Assembly (NCBI GenBank): GCA_028122735.1
Contig: JAOHSR010000001.1
Location: forward strand, 79,711-143,710
Direction of reading: 5' to 3'
Length of the DNA stretch: 64,000 nt
Source: Flavobacteriales bacterium
Lineage (GTDB): Bacteria > Bacteroidota > Bacteroidia > Flavobacteriales > BACL11
Part shown: positions 34,813 through 45,225 of the stretch, in pieces
How positions within the stretch are numbered: position 1 is the first letter of the stretch
How the letters are laid out: the number at the start of each line of letters is the position of its first letter
The notes under the pieces: generated by a model
Seen by the model: the letters and a program-made list of their open reading frames with translations, nothing else
What the model was told of the DNA's origin: nothing
Database searches by the model: none
Translations under genes and position numbers: made by a program

Positions 34813-35199
34813 ATGGATACAATTCACACTATAGGAAGAAGAAAAGCATCTGTTGCTAGAATATATTTAAACAAAGGCAAAGGAGCAATAACTATTAACA
34901 AGAAAGATTATAAAGATTTTTTTCCAGTTGAGGGTTTACAAAAGAAAGTTTTACAACCTTTTTCTGTTTTAGATTTAGAAGGAAAATTTGATGTAAAGGT
35001 TAATGTAAATGGTGGTGGAAATACTGGTCAAGCTGATGCAATTAAACTAGCAATTGCTAGAGCATTATGTGAATTGGATTTAGAAAATAGACCAGCTTTA
35101 AAAGCTGAAGGGCTTCTAACTAGAGATCCTAGAGTAGTTGAAAGAAAAAAACCTGGTCAGAAAAAAGCAAGGAAGAAATTCCAGTGGGTTAAAAGATAA
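34813..35199 (+). CDS. rpsI: 30S ribosomal protein S9
   Basis: 128 residues; small-subunit head protein whose C-terminal tail reaches the P-site tRNA. Family motifs are 'GRRKASVARIYLNKGKG', 'NVNGGGNTGQADAIKLAIARAL' and the basic end 'KKPGQKKARKKFQWVKR'. Length is typical. Cotranscribed with rplM. Confidence 0.98.
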   Translation: MDTIHTIGRRKASVARIYLNKGKGAITINKKDYKDFFPVEGLQKKVLQPFSVLDLEGKFDVKVNVNGGGNTGQADAIKLAIARALCELDLENRPALKAEGLLTRDPRVVERKKPGQKKARKKFQWVKR

Positions 35200-35213
35200 A
35201 AATATTATTAATT

Positions 35214-35228
35214 GTTTAGTATCTAAAC
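35214..35228 (+). promoter_or_regulatory. Inverted repeat in the rpsI-rpsB gap
   Basis: GTTTAG-TAT-CTAAAC forms a 6-bp perfect stem, without a U-tract, in the 89-base spacer before rpsB. It could be part of an S2-binding leader, or a chance palindrome in AT-rich DNA. Confidence 0.25.
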
Positions 35229-35288
35229 TAATTAGACAAGCCAATGCTTTTACTAGTTAGTTGAATAAACTTAAAAAAGAAAGTAAAC

Positions 35289-36047
35289 ATGTCAAGAACA
35301 AATTTCAAAGAATTATTACAAGCGGGTGTACATTTTGGTCACTTAAAGAAAAAGTATAATCCTGCTATGGCTCCATATGTATTTATGGAACAAAATGGTA
35401 TTCATATTATTGACTTAAATAAAACTGTAGCAATGCTGGAAGATGCTGCTGCAGCAATGAAACAAATTGCAAAGTCTGGTAAAAAAATACTTTTTGTTGC
35501 TACAAAAAAACAGGCAAAATCAATAGTTGCTGAAGCAGCTCAAAAACTTGATATGCCATACATTACAGAGAGATGGCCTGGTGGTTTATTAACCAATTTT
35601 GCTACAATTAGAAAATCAATCAAAAAGATGGATGGGATTGATAAAATGAAGGTTGACGGAACTTTTGATTCACTTTCTAAAAGAGAGAGGCTCCAGATTA
35701 GTAGAACAAGAGAAAAATTAGAAATTAATCTTGGTAGTATAGTAAAGATGAATCGTATGCCTGAAGCTATTTTTATTATTGATATTAACAAAGAGCATAT
35801 TGCATTAAAGGAATCAACAAAGCTCGGTATTCGTTCATTTGCTTTAACTGATACTAATACAAATCCAGCTCATGTACACTACCCTATTCCTGGAAATGAT
35901 GATGCTTCAAAATCTATTGCATATATAGTTGATGTGGTTTCTAAAGCTGTTTCTGAAGGATTAGAAGAAAGAGCTGAAGATCAGAATATGAAAGCAATGG
36001 AAAAACAAAAAAAGGCAAAGAAAATTTCTGAAGAAGCAAAAAAATAA
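35289..36047 (+). CDS. rpsB: 30S ribosomal protein S2
   Basis: 252 residues; binds the small subunit near the anti-Shine-Dalgarno region. Motifs are 'LLQAGVHFGHLKKKYNP', 'ILFVATKKQAK', 'ERWPGGLLTNF' and 'FALTDTNTNP'. The C-terminal tail is lysine-rich (about 235-252). It sits with tsf 19 bases downstream, as in most bacteria. Confidence 0.98.
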   Translation: MSRTNFKELLQAGVHFGHLKKKYNPAMAPYVFMEQNGIHIIDLNKTVAMLEDAAAAMKQIAKSGKKILFVATKKQAKSIVAEAAQKLDMPYITERWPGGLLTNFATIRKSIKKMDGIDKMKVDGTFDSLSKRERLQISRTREKLEINLGSIVKMNRMPEAIFIIDINKEHIALKESTKLGIRSFALTDTNTNPAHVHYPIPGNDDASKSIAYIVDVVSKAVSEGLEERAEDQNMKAMEKQKKAKKISEEAKK

Positions 36048-36066
36048 TTAAAAAATATTAGAAAAA

Positions 36067-36894
36067 ATGGGAAATATTTCAGCATCTGATGTAGGAAAGT
36101 TAAGAAAGCAAACAGGATCAGGAATGATGGATTGTAAAAAAGCACTAGTTGAAGCTAACGGTGATTTTGATTTAGCGGTAGATATACTTAGAAAAAAAGG
36201 TCAGAAAGTAGCTGCTAAGAGAGCTGACAGACAAGCGATGGAGGGTGTTGTTGTTGCAAAAAACAATGATGATAACAGTAAGGCAATTTTAATTTCATTA
36301 AACTGTGAAACAGATTTTGTTGCTAAAAATGAAGATTTTATAGCTATAGCTCAAGATATTTTAGATACAGCTGTTTCTGCTGATTTATCTTCTGCAGAGT
36401 CAATTCATGACTTAAAGTTATCTGATGGAATGACAGTTGCTGAAAAGGTTTTAGAGCAAACTGGTGTTATAGGAGAGAAAATTGAAATTAGCGCTCAGCT
36501 AATTGAAGATGTTCAGGTAAGTTCTTACATTCATGCAGGAAATAGATTAGCCACATTAGTTGGTTTTAATGCTGTAACTGATCTTCAAGTAGCTAGAGAT
36601 GTTGCTATGCAGGTTGCTGCTATGAATCCTTTAGCTGTTGATAAAGATGGTATAGATCAAGAAACTATTGATAGAGAATTAGAAATTGCTAAAGATTTAG
36701 CAAGGCAAGAAGGTAAGCCTGAAGAAATGTTGGAGAAAATTGCTTTTGGAAGATTAAATAAATTTTACAAGGAGAATACTTTGTTAAATCAAGCTTTTAT
36801 TAAAGATGGTAAAAAAACTGTTGCTCAATATTTAAAAGACCAACATGATTCGCTTTCTGTAACTTGCTTCAAAAGAGTAGGTTTATCTAGTTAA
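36067..36894 (+). CDS. tsf: Translation elongation factor Ts
   Basis: 275 residues; exchanges GDP for GTP on EF-Tu. The N-terminal UBA-like domain has 'VGKLRKQTGSGMMDCKKAL' and the core has 'LNCETDFVAKNEDF'. The C-terminal dimerisation part contains 'VAMQVAAMNPLAV'. It is followed immediately by a strong terminator hairpin, which separates this ribosomal unit from pyrH. Confidence 0.98.
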   Translation: MGNISASDVGKLRKQTGSGMMDCKKALVEANGDFDLAVDILRKKGQKVAAKRADRQAMEGVVVAKNNDDNSKAILISLNCETDFVAKNEDFIAIAQDILDTAVSADLSSAESIHDLKLSDGMTVAEKVLEQTGVIGEKIEISAQLIEDVQVSSYIHAGNRLATLVGFNAVTDLQVARDVAMQVAAMNPLAVDKDGIDQETIDRELEIAKDLARQEGKPEEMLEKIAFGRLNKFYKENTLLNQAFIKDGKKTVAQYLKDQHDSLSVTCFKRVGLSS

Positions 36895-36896
36895 TT

Positions 36897-36930
36897 AAAA
36901 AAAGAGATTTTTAAAAATCTCTTTTTTTTT
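36897..36930 (+). terminator. Rho-independent terminator after tsf
   Basis: AAAGAGATTTTT (36901-36912) is followed directly by its reverse complement AAAAATCTCTTT (36913-36924), with an A-run before and a T-run after. It lies 3 bases after the tsf stop. Confidence 0.85.
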
Positions 36931-36939
36931 ATAAAAAAA

Positions 36940-37653
36940 TTGAAGATGAAATATAAAAGAGTACTACTTAAGCTAAGCGGTGAAGCTTTGATTGGTAATC
37001 AACAATATGGCATTGATTCTTCTGTATTAAGCAATTATGCTTTAGAGATTAAATCAATAGTAGAAACAGGTTGTCAATTAGCTATCGTAATTGGAGGAGG
37101 TAATATTTATAGAGGGATTCAATCAGAAGAATCTGGATTTGATAGGGTTCAAGGTGATCACATGGGCATGTTAGCAACAATTATTAATGGGATGGCCTTA
37201 CAATCTGCGCTTGAATCTTTAAAGATTGAAACTAGACTGCAGACAGCAATTAAAATGGAGCAAATTGCAGAACCATACATAAGAAGGAGAGCAATTAGAC
37301 ATTTAGAAAAAAATAGAGTTGTAATATTTGGAGCCGGTACAGGTAATCCATATTTCACTACAGATACGGCTGCAGCCTTAAGAGCGATTGAAATTGAGGC
37401 TGATATTATTTTAAAGGGTACAAGAGTAGATGGTGTTTATTCAGCAGATCCAGAGAAAGATTCTAAGGCCCAAAAGTTTGATCAGATTTCATTTGACAAA
37501 GCATATGATTTGGGCTTAAAAGTCATGGATTTAACAGCATTTACACTATGCAAAGAAAATAAATTACCGATAAATGTGTTTAATATGAATGTGGCAGGTA
37601 ACCTAAAAAAGGTATGCGATGGAATTACTGTTGGAACTTTAGTAACTTTATAA
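36940..37653 (+). CDS. pyrH: UMP kinase
   Basis: 237 residues; phosphorylates UMP to UDP. Amino-acid-kinase motifs are '[13 protein letters not shown]' at the N-terminus, '[12 protein letters not shown]' (about 49-60), '[34 protein letters not shown]', and '[15 protein letters not shown]'. A second ATG 6 bases inside the frame could be the true start. It begins just after the tsf terminator and shares a 9-base gap with frr downstream. Confidence 0.97.
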   Translation: MKMKYKRVLLKLSGEALIGNQQYGIDSSVLSNYALEIKSIVETGCQLAIVIGGGNIYRGIQSEESGFDRVQGDHMGMLATIINGMALQSALESLKIETRLQTAIKMEQIAEPYIRRRAIRHLEKNRVVIFGAGTGNPYFTTDTAAALRAIEIEADIILKGTRVDGVYSADPEKDSKAQKFDQISFDKAYDLGLKVMDLTAFTLCKENKLPINVFNMNVAGNLKKVCDGITVGTLVTL

Positions 37654-37662
37654 ATAATTATT

Positions 37663-38226
37663 ATGAACGAAGAAATAAATTTTTGTTTAGATCTTGCTAG
37701 AGAACAAATGCAAGAAAGTTTAAATCATCTTGAGATAAGTTTGTCTAAAATTCGAGCAGGAAAAGCATCACCGCAGATGTTAAGAGCAGTTGTAGTTGAT
37801 TATTATGGTTCTGTTACCCCATTAACACAAATGGCTAATGTTACAACTCCAGATTCTCAGACAATTACAATTCAACCATTTGACAAGTCGATGATTTCTG
37901 ATATTGAAAAAGCAATTGTTAATGCACAGCTTGGATTTAACCCGTCAAATAATGGAGAAAAAGTTATTATTAATGTTCCTGCTCTAACAGAAGAAAGACG
38001 AAGAGATTTAGTTAAACAAGTGAAGATTGAGATTGAAAAGTCTAAGATAAGCTGTAGGAATATTAGACAAAAATCTAATGATGAGCTGAAAAATATTGGA
38101 AAAGAAGGTGTTTCAGAAGATATTATTAGAGATGCTGAAGAAAGTGTTCAATTAATTACTAATGAATACACAATTAAAATTGATGATATTTTCTCTTCAA
38201 AGGAATCTGACATTATGCAAGTTTAG
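37663..38226 (+). CDS. frr: Ribosome recycling factor
   Basis: 187 residues; splits post-termination ribosomes together with EF-G. Family motifs are 'LSKIRAGKASPQMLRAVVVDYYGS', 'QTITIQPFDKSMISDIEKAI', and 'IINVPALTEERRRDLVKQVK'. Length is standard. Paired with pyrH as usual; the RND transporter gene follows after 42 bases. Confidence 0.98.
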   Translation: MNEEINFCLDLAREQMQESLNHLEISLSKIRAGKASPQMLRAVVVDYYGSVTPLTQMANVTTPDSQTITIQPFDKSMISDIEKAIVNAQLGFNPSNNGEKVIINVPALTEERRRDLVKQVKIEIEKSKISCRNIRQKSNDELKNIGKEGVSEDIIRDAEESVQLITNEYTIKIDDIFSSKESDIMQV

Positions 38227-38268
38227 TTGTAGTTTTTATTCATTTTTTTAAATATTTACTAGAAAATC

Positions 38269-40590
38269 ATGTGGAACTCATTATCAAGCTTTATAATTAA
38301 GTTCAGAGTTTTATTCCTATTTATAATAGCAGGAGTCACTTTTTTTATGGCACAAAACGCTGTAAATGTTGAATATTCTGTTGAAAGAGCAAAAATTCTC
38401 CCATCTTCTCACCAGGTTTTTCTTGATAACCAAAACTTTCAGAAAAAATACGGTAATAATCAGGTTATGGCCATTGCAATCTCAGACTCATTATTTTTTA
38501 ATATTGATAGATTTCTCTTTTGGGATAGTCTTTGCGCTGAGATAAAAAAAATTAATGGAGTAGAAAATATTATTTCGGTAAATAATCTTTCTAAGCTTGA
38601 AAAAAATTCTGATGAGAAAAAATTTGAAACATGTAAATGGTTTAATGATAGCCTCTTAAATCAAGAGATATTAGATTCTCTTGTGATCGAACTTAATAAG
38701 CAAAAATTTTATGATGGATTTTTTAATGATAATAATGATGGTGCATTAGTTTTAATTGATCTTGATAGTGAAATTGTAATATCTAAGAATAGAGATGATC
38801 TTGTTTTTTCAATTAAGGAGATTTCAGAAATCTACTCAAAAAAATATAATATACGCATCCATTATTCAGGAATGCCATATATGAGAAGTGTACAATCTGT
38901 AAGTTTAAAAAAGGAAATTATACTCTTTGTTTTTTTGACATTACTAATAACTTCTTTGATTTTATATCTATTTTTTAGATCATTTAAAGCGATGTTTGTT
39001 TCTATTATTGTTGTAGTCTTAGGAGTAATATTTGCATTTGGTTTTATAGAGATTTTAGATTATAAAATTACACTGCTAACTGCATTAGTACCTCCAGTTT
39101 TAATTGTCATCGGCATACCAAATTGTATTTTTTTAATCAATAAGTTTCATAATGAATATAGAAAAAACAATAATAAAATTAAATCATTAAAAATTATGAT
39201 AGGTAAGATAGGTAATATTACTTTACTTACCAACGTAACAACTGCTACAGGTTTTGCTGCTTTTCTACTTACAAATAGTCAATCACTACAAGAATTTGGT
39301 CTAATTGCTTCAATAAATATCTTAGTTATATATGTATTGTCATTGTGCTTGATTCCAATTTTCTTTTCTTTTTTCTCTCCTCCAAAGCATAACCACACTA
39401 AACATTTAGACAGAAAATGGGTTGTTTCTATTGTTGATTATTTAATTTTTCTAGTTAATAATAAAAGAAATGCAATATATATAGTAACCTTTATTGCTAT
39501 TTTACTTTCAATCGTAGGTTTAAATAAAATGAATTTAACTGGTAATCTAAGTGATGATTTTAATAAAAGAGATGCGCTATATAAAGATCTAAAGTATTTT
39601 GAAAATAAATATAAAGGAGTATTACCACTTGAAATTTTAGTTGATACTAAGAAAAAAAACGGATTATTTAAGTCATATAATTTAAAAAAGATGGAAGAAT
39701 TTTCATCTTTACTAGCAACATATCCTGATTTTTCTCAGCCGTCTTCTTATATTGATTTTATAAAATATACAAAGCAAGTATATTATAATAATGATCCTGC
39801 CTACTTTAATTTACCAAATAATCAGGAACAGATTTTCTTAACAAACTATATCTCAAATACTAGTTCTTCATTTAATATGAGAGATATGTTGATTGATTCA
39901 TTAAATCAAGAAGCTCGTGTAAGTTTGAGGATTAAGGATCTTAGCGCTTCTGAAATGGATGAAATAATGTCAGATCTTGAACCAAAAATTTCAACAATTT
40001 TTGATCCTGATAAATATGATGTTATTATTACTGGAACTACTAAAGTATTATTAACAGGTACTAAATTCCTTTTAAATAATTTATTTATAAGTCTGTTTTT
40101 AGTTATTATTTTGATTTCAATTTTTATGGCATGGATGTTTTCATCTTTTAAAATGGTTTTAATTTCACTAATTCCAAATATAATCCCATTATTAATAACG
40201 GGTGCTATAATGGGTTTCTTTGGAATTGCATTAAAGCCTTCTACAATTTTAGTTTTTAGTATTGCTTTTGGAATTTCAGTTGATGACACTATCCATTTTT
40301 TAGCAAAATATAGGCAGGAATTAATCTCTAATAAAGGTTTAATTAGAATATCTGTTTTTGCAGCTCTAAAAGAAACAGGAGTAAGTATGCTTTATACTTC
40401 CATTGTTTTATTCTTTGGTTTTTTTATCTTTATTGCCTCAGATTTTGGTGGCACTGTTGCTTTAGGTCTTTTAGTTTCAATAACATTGTTAATTGCGATG
40501 CTTTCAAATTTATTATTGTTGCCAGCACTTCTCTTAACATATGAGAAAAAATTAATGGGTTCTTTTATAAGTCAAAACAAAAAAATATAA
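38269..40590 (+). CDS. RND/MMPL-family membrane exporter
   Basis: 773 residues with two similar halves, each with one membrane segment before a periplasmic domain and five after it. The first is at about 12-28, then a cluster near 218-365; the second starts near 398-415 with a cluster near 600-762. MMPL motifs include '[20 protein letters not shown]' and '[16 protein letters not shown]' (with the conserved Asp pair). It is shorter than AcrB-type pumps and has no adaptor or outer membrane factor gene nearby, so lipid or hopanoid/hydrophobe export is more likely than drug efflux. It is 1 base upstream of rmlA. Confidence 0.85.
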   Translation: MWNSLSSFIIKFRVLFLFIIAGVTFFMAQNAVNVEYSVERAKILPSSHQVFLDNQNFQKKYGNNQVMAIAISDSLFFNIDRFLFWDSLCAEIKKINGVENIISVNNLSKLEKNSDEKKFETCKWFNDSLLNQEILDSLVIELNKQKFYDGFFNDNNDGALVLIDLDSEIVISKNRDDLVFSIKEISEIYSKKYNIRIHYSGMPYMRSVQSVSLKKEIILFVFLTLLITSLILYLFFRSFKAMFVSIIVVVLGVIFAFGFIEILDYKITLLTALVPPVLIVIGIPNCIFLINKFHNEYRKNNNKIKSLKIMIGKIGNITLLTNVTTATGFAAFLLTNSQSLQEFGLIASINILVIYVLSLCLIPIFFSFFSPPKHNHTKHLDRKWVVSIVDYLIFLVNNKRNAIYIVTFIAILLSIVGLNKMNLTGNLSDDFNKRDALYKDLKYFENKYKGVLPLEILVDTKKKNGLFKSYNLKKMEEFSSLLATYPDFSQPSSYIDFIKYTKQVYYNNDPAYFNLPNNQEQIFLTNYISNTSSSFNMRDMLIDSLNQEARVSLRIKDLSASEMDEIMSDLEPKISTIFDPDKYDVIITGTTKVLLTGTKFLLNNLFISLFLVIILISIFMAWMFSSFKMVLISLIPNIIPLLITGAIMGFFGIALKPSTILVFSIAFGISVDDTIHFLAKYRQELISNKGLIRISVFAALKETGVSMLYTSIVLFFGFFIFIASDFGGTVALGLLVSITLLIAMLSNLLLLPALLLTYEKKLMGSFISQNKKI

Positions 40591-40591
40591 A

Positions 40592-41449
40592 ATGAAAGGA
40601 ATTATTTTAGCTGGTGGGGCTGGTACTCGTTTACATCCAATAACTATAGCAATGAGTAAACAGATGATACCTATTTATGATAAGCCGATGATTTATTATC
40701 CTTTATCTACTTTAATATATTCCGGTATTAGAGAAATATTAATAATTTCTACACCAACTGATTTACCATTGTTTAAAAAGTTATTAGGAGACGGCTCAAG
40801 AATTGGATGTGAATTTTCATATAAAGTTCAAGAGGTTCCAAATGGATTAGCCCAAGCATTTGTTCTTGGTGAAGAATTTATTGGTGATGATGAGGTTTGT
40901 TTAATTCTTGGAGATAATATTTTTCAGATGAAAATTAAAATTCTTTCAGAAATTTCTAATATAGATGGCGGGGTAGTTTTTGGATATCATGTTACAGACC
41001 CTGAACGATATGGTGTGGTTGAGTTTGATGAGAATAATAAAGCAATTTCTTTAGAGGAAAAACCATTAAAACCTAAATCAAATTATGCGATTCCGGGTTT
41101 ATATTTTTATGATAATTCAGTTATTGATGTTGCTAAAGAAATAAAACCATCTGCGCGAGGTGAATATGAAATAACGGATATTAATAAGCATTATTTAAGT
41201 CAGGGAAAACTTGATGTAAAGGTATTGTCAAAAGGATCTGTTTGGCTTGATACAGGAACAATTAATTCTTTAATGCAAGCGAATCAATATGTTCAAGTTG
41301 TTGAAGAGAGACAGGGGAGAAAGATTGGTTGTATAGAAGAGGCTGCTTATTATAGTGGATTTATTAACAAAGATCAACTTTTAAAATTAGCTGAGCCTTT
41401 AAGAAAAAGTGGATATGGAGATTATTTGCTTAGTATAGCAAATCAATGA
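40592..41449 (+). CDS. rmlA: Glucose-1-phosphate thymidylyltransferase
   Basis: 285 residues; makes dTDP-glucose from dTTP and glucose-1-phosphate, the first step to dTDP-rhamnose and other deoxysugars. The nucleotide motif '[14 protein letters not shown]' starts at residue 5, followed by '[20 protein letters not shown]', '[11 protein letters not shown]' and 'LGDNIF'. Length matches the short RmlA type. No rmlB, C or D is adjacent, so the pathway is completed elsewhere. Its stop overlaps the next start by 4 bases (ATGA). Confidence 0.95.
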   Translation: MKGIILAGGAGTRLHPITIAMSKQMIPIYDKPMIYYPLSTLIYSGIREILIISTPTDLPLFKKLLGDGSRIGCEFSYKVQEVPNGLAQAFVLGEEFIGDDEVCLILGDNIFQMKIKILSEISNIDGGVVFGYHVTDPERYGVVEFDENNKAISLEEKPLKPKSNYAIPGLYFYDNSVIDVAKEIKPSARGEYEITDINKHYLSQGKLDVKVLSKGSVWLDTGTINSLMQANQYVQVVEERQGRKIGCIEEAAYYSGFINKDQLLKLAEPLRKSGYGDYLLSIANQ

Positions 41450-42414
41450 TAAGTTTTATAACATTCAAAGAGCTTATAGATAATGAGCTTAACAAATTAA
41501 CTTTCCCTTCTAAACCATCTAATCTTTATGACCCAATTAAATATATCTTGTCCTTAGAGGCAAAAAGGATGAGATCGATAGCTTTATTATTGTCTCATAA
41601 TAGTTTTAATGAAAATTATGAAAATGCTTTACCTGCAGCTTTAGCAATTGAGTTGTTTCATAATTTCACATTAATCCATGATGATATCATGGACAAAGCC
41701 AAGTTAAGAAGAGGTGCAAAAACCGTTCATGAAAAATGGGATAATAATATTGCTATCCTATCAGGAGATACCATGCTGGTTCAGTCTTATTCATTGTTGT
41801 CTGATTTGGAATTAAATATACAAGCTAAGGTATATAAAGTTTTCTCTGATACAGCTACCCAAGTATGTGAGGGTCAGCAGTTAGATATGGATTTTGAGCA
41901 AATCCAAGATCTTGAGATTTCAGAATATATAGAGATGATACAAAAAAAGACTTCCGTACTTCTTGCTGCTTCTTTTCAAATAGGGGCATTAATAGCTAAT
42001 GCATCAATAGAAGACTCATCACTAATGTATCAATTTGGTTTGAATATTGGAATAGCGTTTCAACTTCAAGATGATATGCTTGATTTGTATGGTGAACAAA
42101 GTAAATTTGGAAAAAAAACTGGAGGAGATATTATATCCAACAAGAAAACTTATTTATATCTTAAATCTTTATTTCTTGCTAACTCTCAACAAGAACAAAA
42201 ATTAATAGAATTGTTTTCAAAGCCTACCATAAATGAAGATAAAAAAATTCAAGAGGTTAAAAATATTTTTGATGAAGTTGGTGTGTTGGATCATATAAAA
42301 AATCAGATTAATCACTATCATAATAAAGCTCAAAAAAATTTAGAAGATCTTTCTATCACTAATAAGAATTACTTAATTGATTTTGCAAAATTACTGTTGA
42401 AAAGAGAGTTTTAA
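41446..42414 (+). CDS. Polyprenyl diphosphate synthase
   Basis: 322-residue trans-prenyltransferase. The first Asp-rich motif 'LIHDDIMD' lies near 77-84, with '[11 protein letters not shown]' after it. The second is '[12 protein letters not shown]' near 205-216. It builds chains from FPP or DMAPP and isopentenyl diphosphate; final length (for menaquinone side chains or GGPP) cannot be set from sequence alone. It is fed by the MEP pathway of ispG at 4622. Overlaps rmlA by 4 bases. Confidence 0.9.
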   Translation: MISFITFKELIDNELNKLTFPSKPSNLYDPIKYILSLEAKRMRSIALLLSHNSFNENYENALPAALAIELFHNFTLIHDDIMDKAKLRRGAKTVHEKWDNNIAILSGDTMLVQSYSLLSDLELNIQAKVYKVFSDTATQVCEGQQLDMDFEQIQDLEISEYIEMIQKKTSVLLAASFQIGALIANASIEDSSLMYQFGLNIGIAFQLQDDMLDLYGEQSKFGKKTGGDIISNKKTYLYLKSLFLANSQQEQKLIELFSKPTINEDKKIQEVKNIFDEVGVLDHIKNQINHYHNKAQKNLEDLSITNKNYLIDFAKLLLKREF

Positions 42415-42481
42415 AGAATAAATAAATCATTTAATATTTAAATTAAATTAAATAGTTTTACGAAACATTTAATTAACTCTT

Positions 42482-45187
42482 ATGGATAAGTTTTCATTTT
42501 TAGGCGCTACCCATATAAATATGATTGAAGAGATGTATGCTAAGTATCTCTCAGGTGATGCAGATCTTGATAATGAGTGGAAACATTTTTTTCATGGCTT
42601 TGATTTTGCTCAAAAAACATATGAAAATGAAATTTCTCAAGATGATTTGCCAAAGGAATTTAAAGTTATTACTCTTATAGATGCTTACAGGAAAAGAGGA
42701 CATTTATTTACATTAACAAATCCTGTAAGAGAAAGGAGAAAACACAAACCATCACTAGAATATAAGAATTTTGGTTTTCAAGAAAGTGATTTAGATACAG
42801 TCTTTCAAGCAGGAAATGAGATTGGTATTGGGCCTAGCAAACTTTCAGAAATTATTAATCATCTCAATGTTGTTTATTGTCAATCTATTGGGGTTGAATT
42901 TATGTATATACGGAATCCAGAAAAATTAAATTGGATAAAAAATAGATTACATAAGAATTCTAATACGCCAAATTTTTCAAATAAACAAAAAATACATTTG
43001 CTCCACAAAGTAAATCAAGCAGTAGCATTTGAAAGCTTCTTACATAAAAAGTTTGTTGGCCAAAAAAGATTTTCTTTAGAAGGAGCTGAATCATTAATAC
43101 CAGCTTTAGATACTTTAATCGAACATAGTTCTTCTCTAGGTGTTGAGGAATTTGTTATGGGTATGGCTCATAGGGGGAGATTAAATGTATTAGCTAATAT
43201 TTTTAATAAGACATATAAAGAAATATTCTCTGAGTTTGAAGGTAAAAAATACGAAGATGATTTAATAGCTGGAGATGTAAAGTACCATCTTGGCTTTACT
43301 TCTATTCAGAAATGTACTAATGGCAATAATGTCAAGCTTAACCTATCTCCAAATCCTTCGCATTTAGAGGCAGTAGATCCAGTTGTAGAAGGAATTACTA
43401 GAGCTAAAATTGATGAAAAATATGCAGGAGATCAGAATAAAATATTGCCAATTTTAATTCATGGCGATGCAGCAATAGCTGGCCAAGGAGTTATGTATGA
43501 AGTTGTGCAAATGGCTCAATTAAAAGGCTATAAAAATGGCGGAACTATACATGTCGTTATTAATAATCAAGTTGGTTTTACTACGAATTATTTGGATGCT
43601 AGATCAAGTACTTACTGTACTGATATTGCTAAAGTCACTTTATGCCCTGTTTTTCATGTTAATGGTGATGATATTGAAGCAGTTGCTCATACATTACAAA
43701 TTGCTGCTGAATATAGGCAAGAATTTAATAAAGATGTCTTTATAGACTTATTGTGTTACAGGAAATATGGTCACAATGAAGGAGATGAACCTAGATTTAC
43801 ACAACCAAAGTTATATGATCTTATTGCAAAGCACCCAAATCCAAGAGAGATATACAAAGCAAAATTAATTAAAGAGGAAGTTCTTAATGGTTCTGAAATT
43901 GATGCTGCAGATAATGAATTTAAAGTACTTTTAGAAACTCGTTTTGATGAGTCTCAAGAAATTAAAAAAGCTAAAATCACTCCTTTCTTAGAAGAAGAGT
44001 GGGAAGGCTTACCAAGATCAACAAAAATTGATTTTTTCAATACTGATACTACTTTTGATAAAAATAGGTTGATTGAACTATCAAAATATCTATACACTGT
44101 TGAAGATAAAAATCTATTCTTTAAGAAGACTCAGAAATTACTAGAAAACAGAAGAAAAATGGTAGATTCTGATCAATTAGATTGGTCTATGGGAGAGCTT
44201 TTGGCTTATGCAACATTAATTGATGAGGGTTTTCCAATTAGAATTAGTGGTCAAGATTCTGAGAGAGGTACATTTTCTCACAGACATGCAATAATAAAGG
44301 AAGAAAAATCTGAGAAGGAAATTTCATTATTAGATATAATTAGTGACAATACTAATTTTAATATTTTTAATTCATTACTTTCAGAATATGGTGTGCTAGG
44401 ATTTGATTATGGATATTCAATTACAACTCCAAATACTTTGACTATATGGGAAGCACAATTTGGAGATTTCAGTAATGGAGCACAGATTATTATAGATCAA
44501 TTTATTAGCTGTGCTGAAGACAAGTGGAAAGTGCAAAGCGGATTAGTAATGTTATTACCACATGGATATGAAGGTCAAGGAGCAGAACATTCTTCTGCTA
44601 GGCTTGAAAGATATCTTCAACTATGTGCTCAATATAATATGCAAATTGTAAATTGTACAACACCAGCAAATTTTTTTCATGTTCTAAGAAGACAACTAAA
44701 AAGAAAATATAGAAAACCTTTAATTATTATGACTCCCAAGAGTCTTTTAAGATATCCAAAATGTATTTCTTCATTAAATAATTTGTCAAATGGTACTTTT
44801 ATGGACACAATTGATGATTCTAATGTTAATCAAAAAGATATAAAGCGAATCGTGTTCTGCTCAGGAAAAATATATTATGAACTTGATGAAAAAAGAAAAA
44901 AAATAAAAAATAAAAATGTTGCAATTATTAGAATAGAGCAATTATTCCCACTAAATATTGAGTTTATTGATAAACTTTTTAATAAATATAATAAGTCAGA
45001 AATGTTCTGGGTACAAGAAGAGCCTGAAAATATGGGAGCATGGTCTTTTGTTTTGTCTAAACTGAGAAAGTATAATATACAGCATATTAGTAGGGACGAA
45101 AGTGCTGCTACTGCAAGTGGTTCTACTAAAGATTCTCAACATAAACAACAATTAATAATTGATAAGGTTTTTAATAATATTAAGTAA
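42482..45187 (+). CDS. sucA: 2-oxoglutarate dehydrogenase E1 component
   Basis: 901 residues; TPP-dependent decarboxylase of the TCA-cycle 2-oxoglutarate dehydrogenase complex. The N-terminal segment 'YLSGDADLDNEWKHFF' is typical of E1o. TPP and active-site regions include 'GMAHRGRLNVLANI', 'LSPNPSHLEAVDPVVEG', 'GDAAIAGQG', 'NNQVGFTTN' and the C-terminal 'RISGQDSERGTFSHRHA'. Length is slightly below E. coli SucA. The next gene encodes E2 (sucB). Confidence 0.97.
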   Translation: MDKFSFLGATHINMIEEMYAKYLSGDADLDNEWKHFFHGFDFAQKTYENEISQDDLPKEFKVITLIDAYRKRGHLFTLTNPVRERRKHKPSLEYKNFGFQESDLDTVFQAGNEIGIGPSKLSEIINHLNVVYCQSIGVEFMYIRNPEKLNWIKNRLHKNSNTPNFSNKQKIHLLHKVNQAVAFESFLHKKFVGQKRFSLEGAESLIPALDTLIEHSSSLGVEEFVMGMAHRGRLNVLANIFNKTYKEIFSEFEGKKYEDDLIAGDVKYHLGFTSIQKCTNGNNVKLNLSPNPSHLEAVDPVVEGITRAKIDEKYAGDQNKILPILIHGDAAIAGQGVMYEVVQMAQLKGYKNGGTIHVVINNQVGFTTNYLDARSSTYCTDIAKVTLCPVFHVNGDDIEAVAHTLQIAAEYRQEFNKDVFIDLLCYRKYGHNEGDEPRFTQPKLYDLIAKHPNPREIYKAKLIKEEVLNGSEIDAADNEFKVLLETRFDESQEIKKAKITPFLEEEWEGLPRSTKIDFFNTDTTFDKNRLIELSKYLYTVEDKNLFFKKTQKLLENRRKMVDSDQLDWSMGELLAYATLIDEGFPIRISGQDSERGTFSHRHAIIKEEKSEKEISLLDIISDNTNFNIFNSLLSEYGVLGFDYGYSITTPNTLTIWEAQFGDFSNGAQIIIDQFISCAEDKWKVQSGLVMLLPHGYEGQGAEHSSARLERYLQLCAQYNMQIVNCTTPANFFHVLRRQLKRKYRKPLIIMTPKSLLRYPKCISSLNNLSNGTFMDTIDDSNVNQKDIKRIVFCSGKIYYELDEKRKKIKNKNVAIIRIEQLFPLNIEFIDKLFNKYNKSEMFWVQEEPENMGAWSFVLSKLRKYNIQHISRDESAATASGSTKDSQHKQQLIIDKVFNNIK

Positions 45188-45195
45188 CATTATCA

Positions 45196-45203
45196 TACTT
45201 TTG
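45196..45203 (+). promoter_or_regulatory. -7 element upstream of sucB
   Basis: Exact TAnnTTTG (TACTTTTG) in the 38-base sucA-sucB gap, so sucB may have its own promoter as well as readthrough. No -33 box. Confidence 0.35.
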
Positions 45204-45225
45204 TAAAGTATTTAAATAAGATTCA

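Noticed and set aside
39906-40289. 127-residue open frame antisense to the RND exporter
   Set aside because: Antisense shadow of a strong coding region; low-complexity Ile/Lys composition and no promoter.
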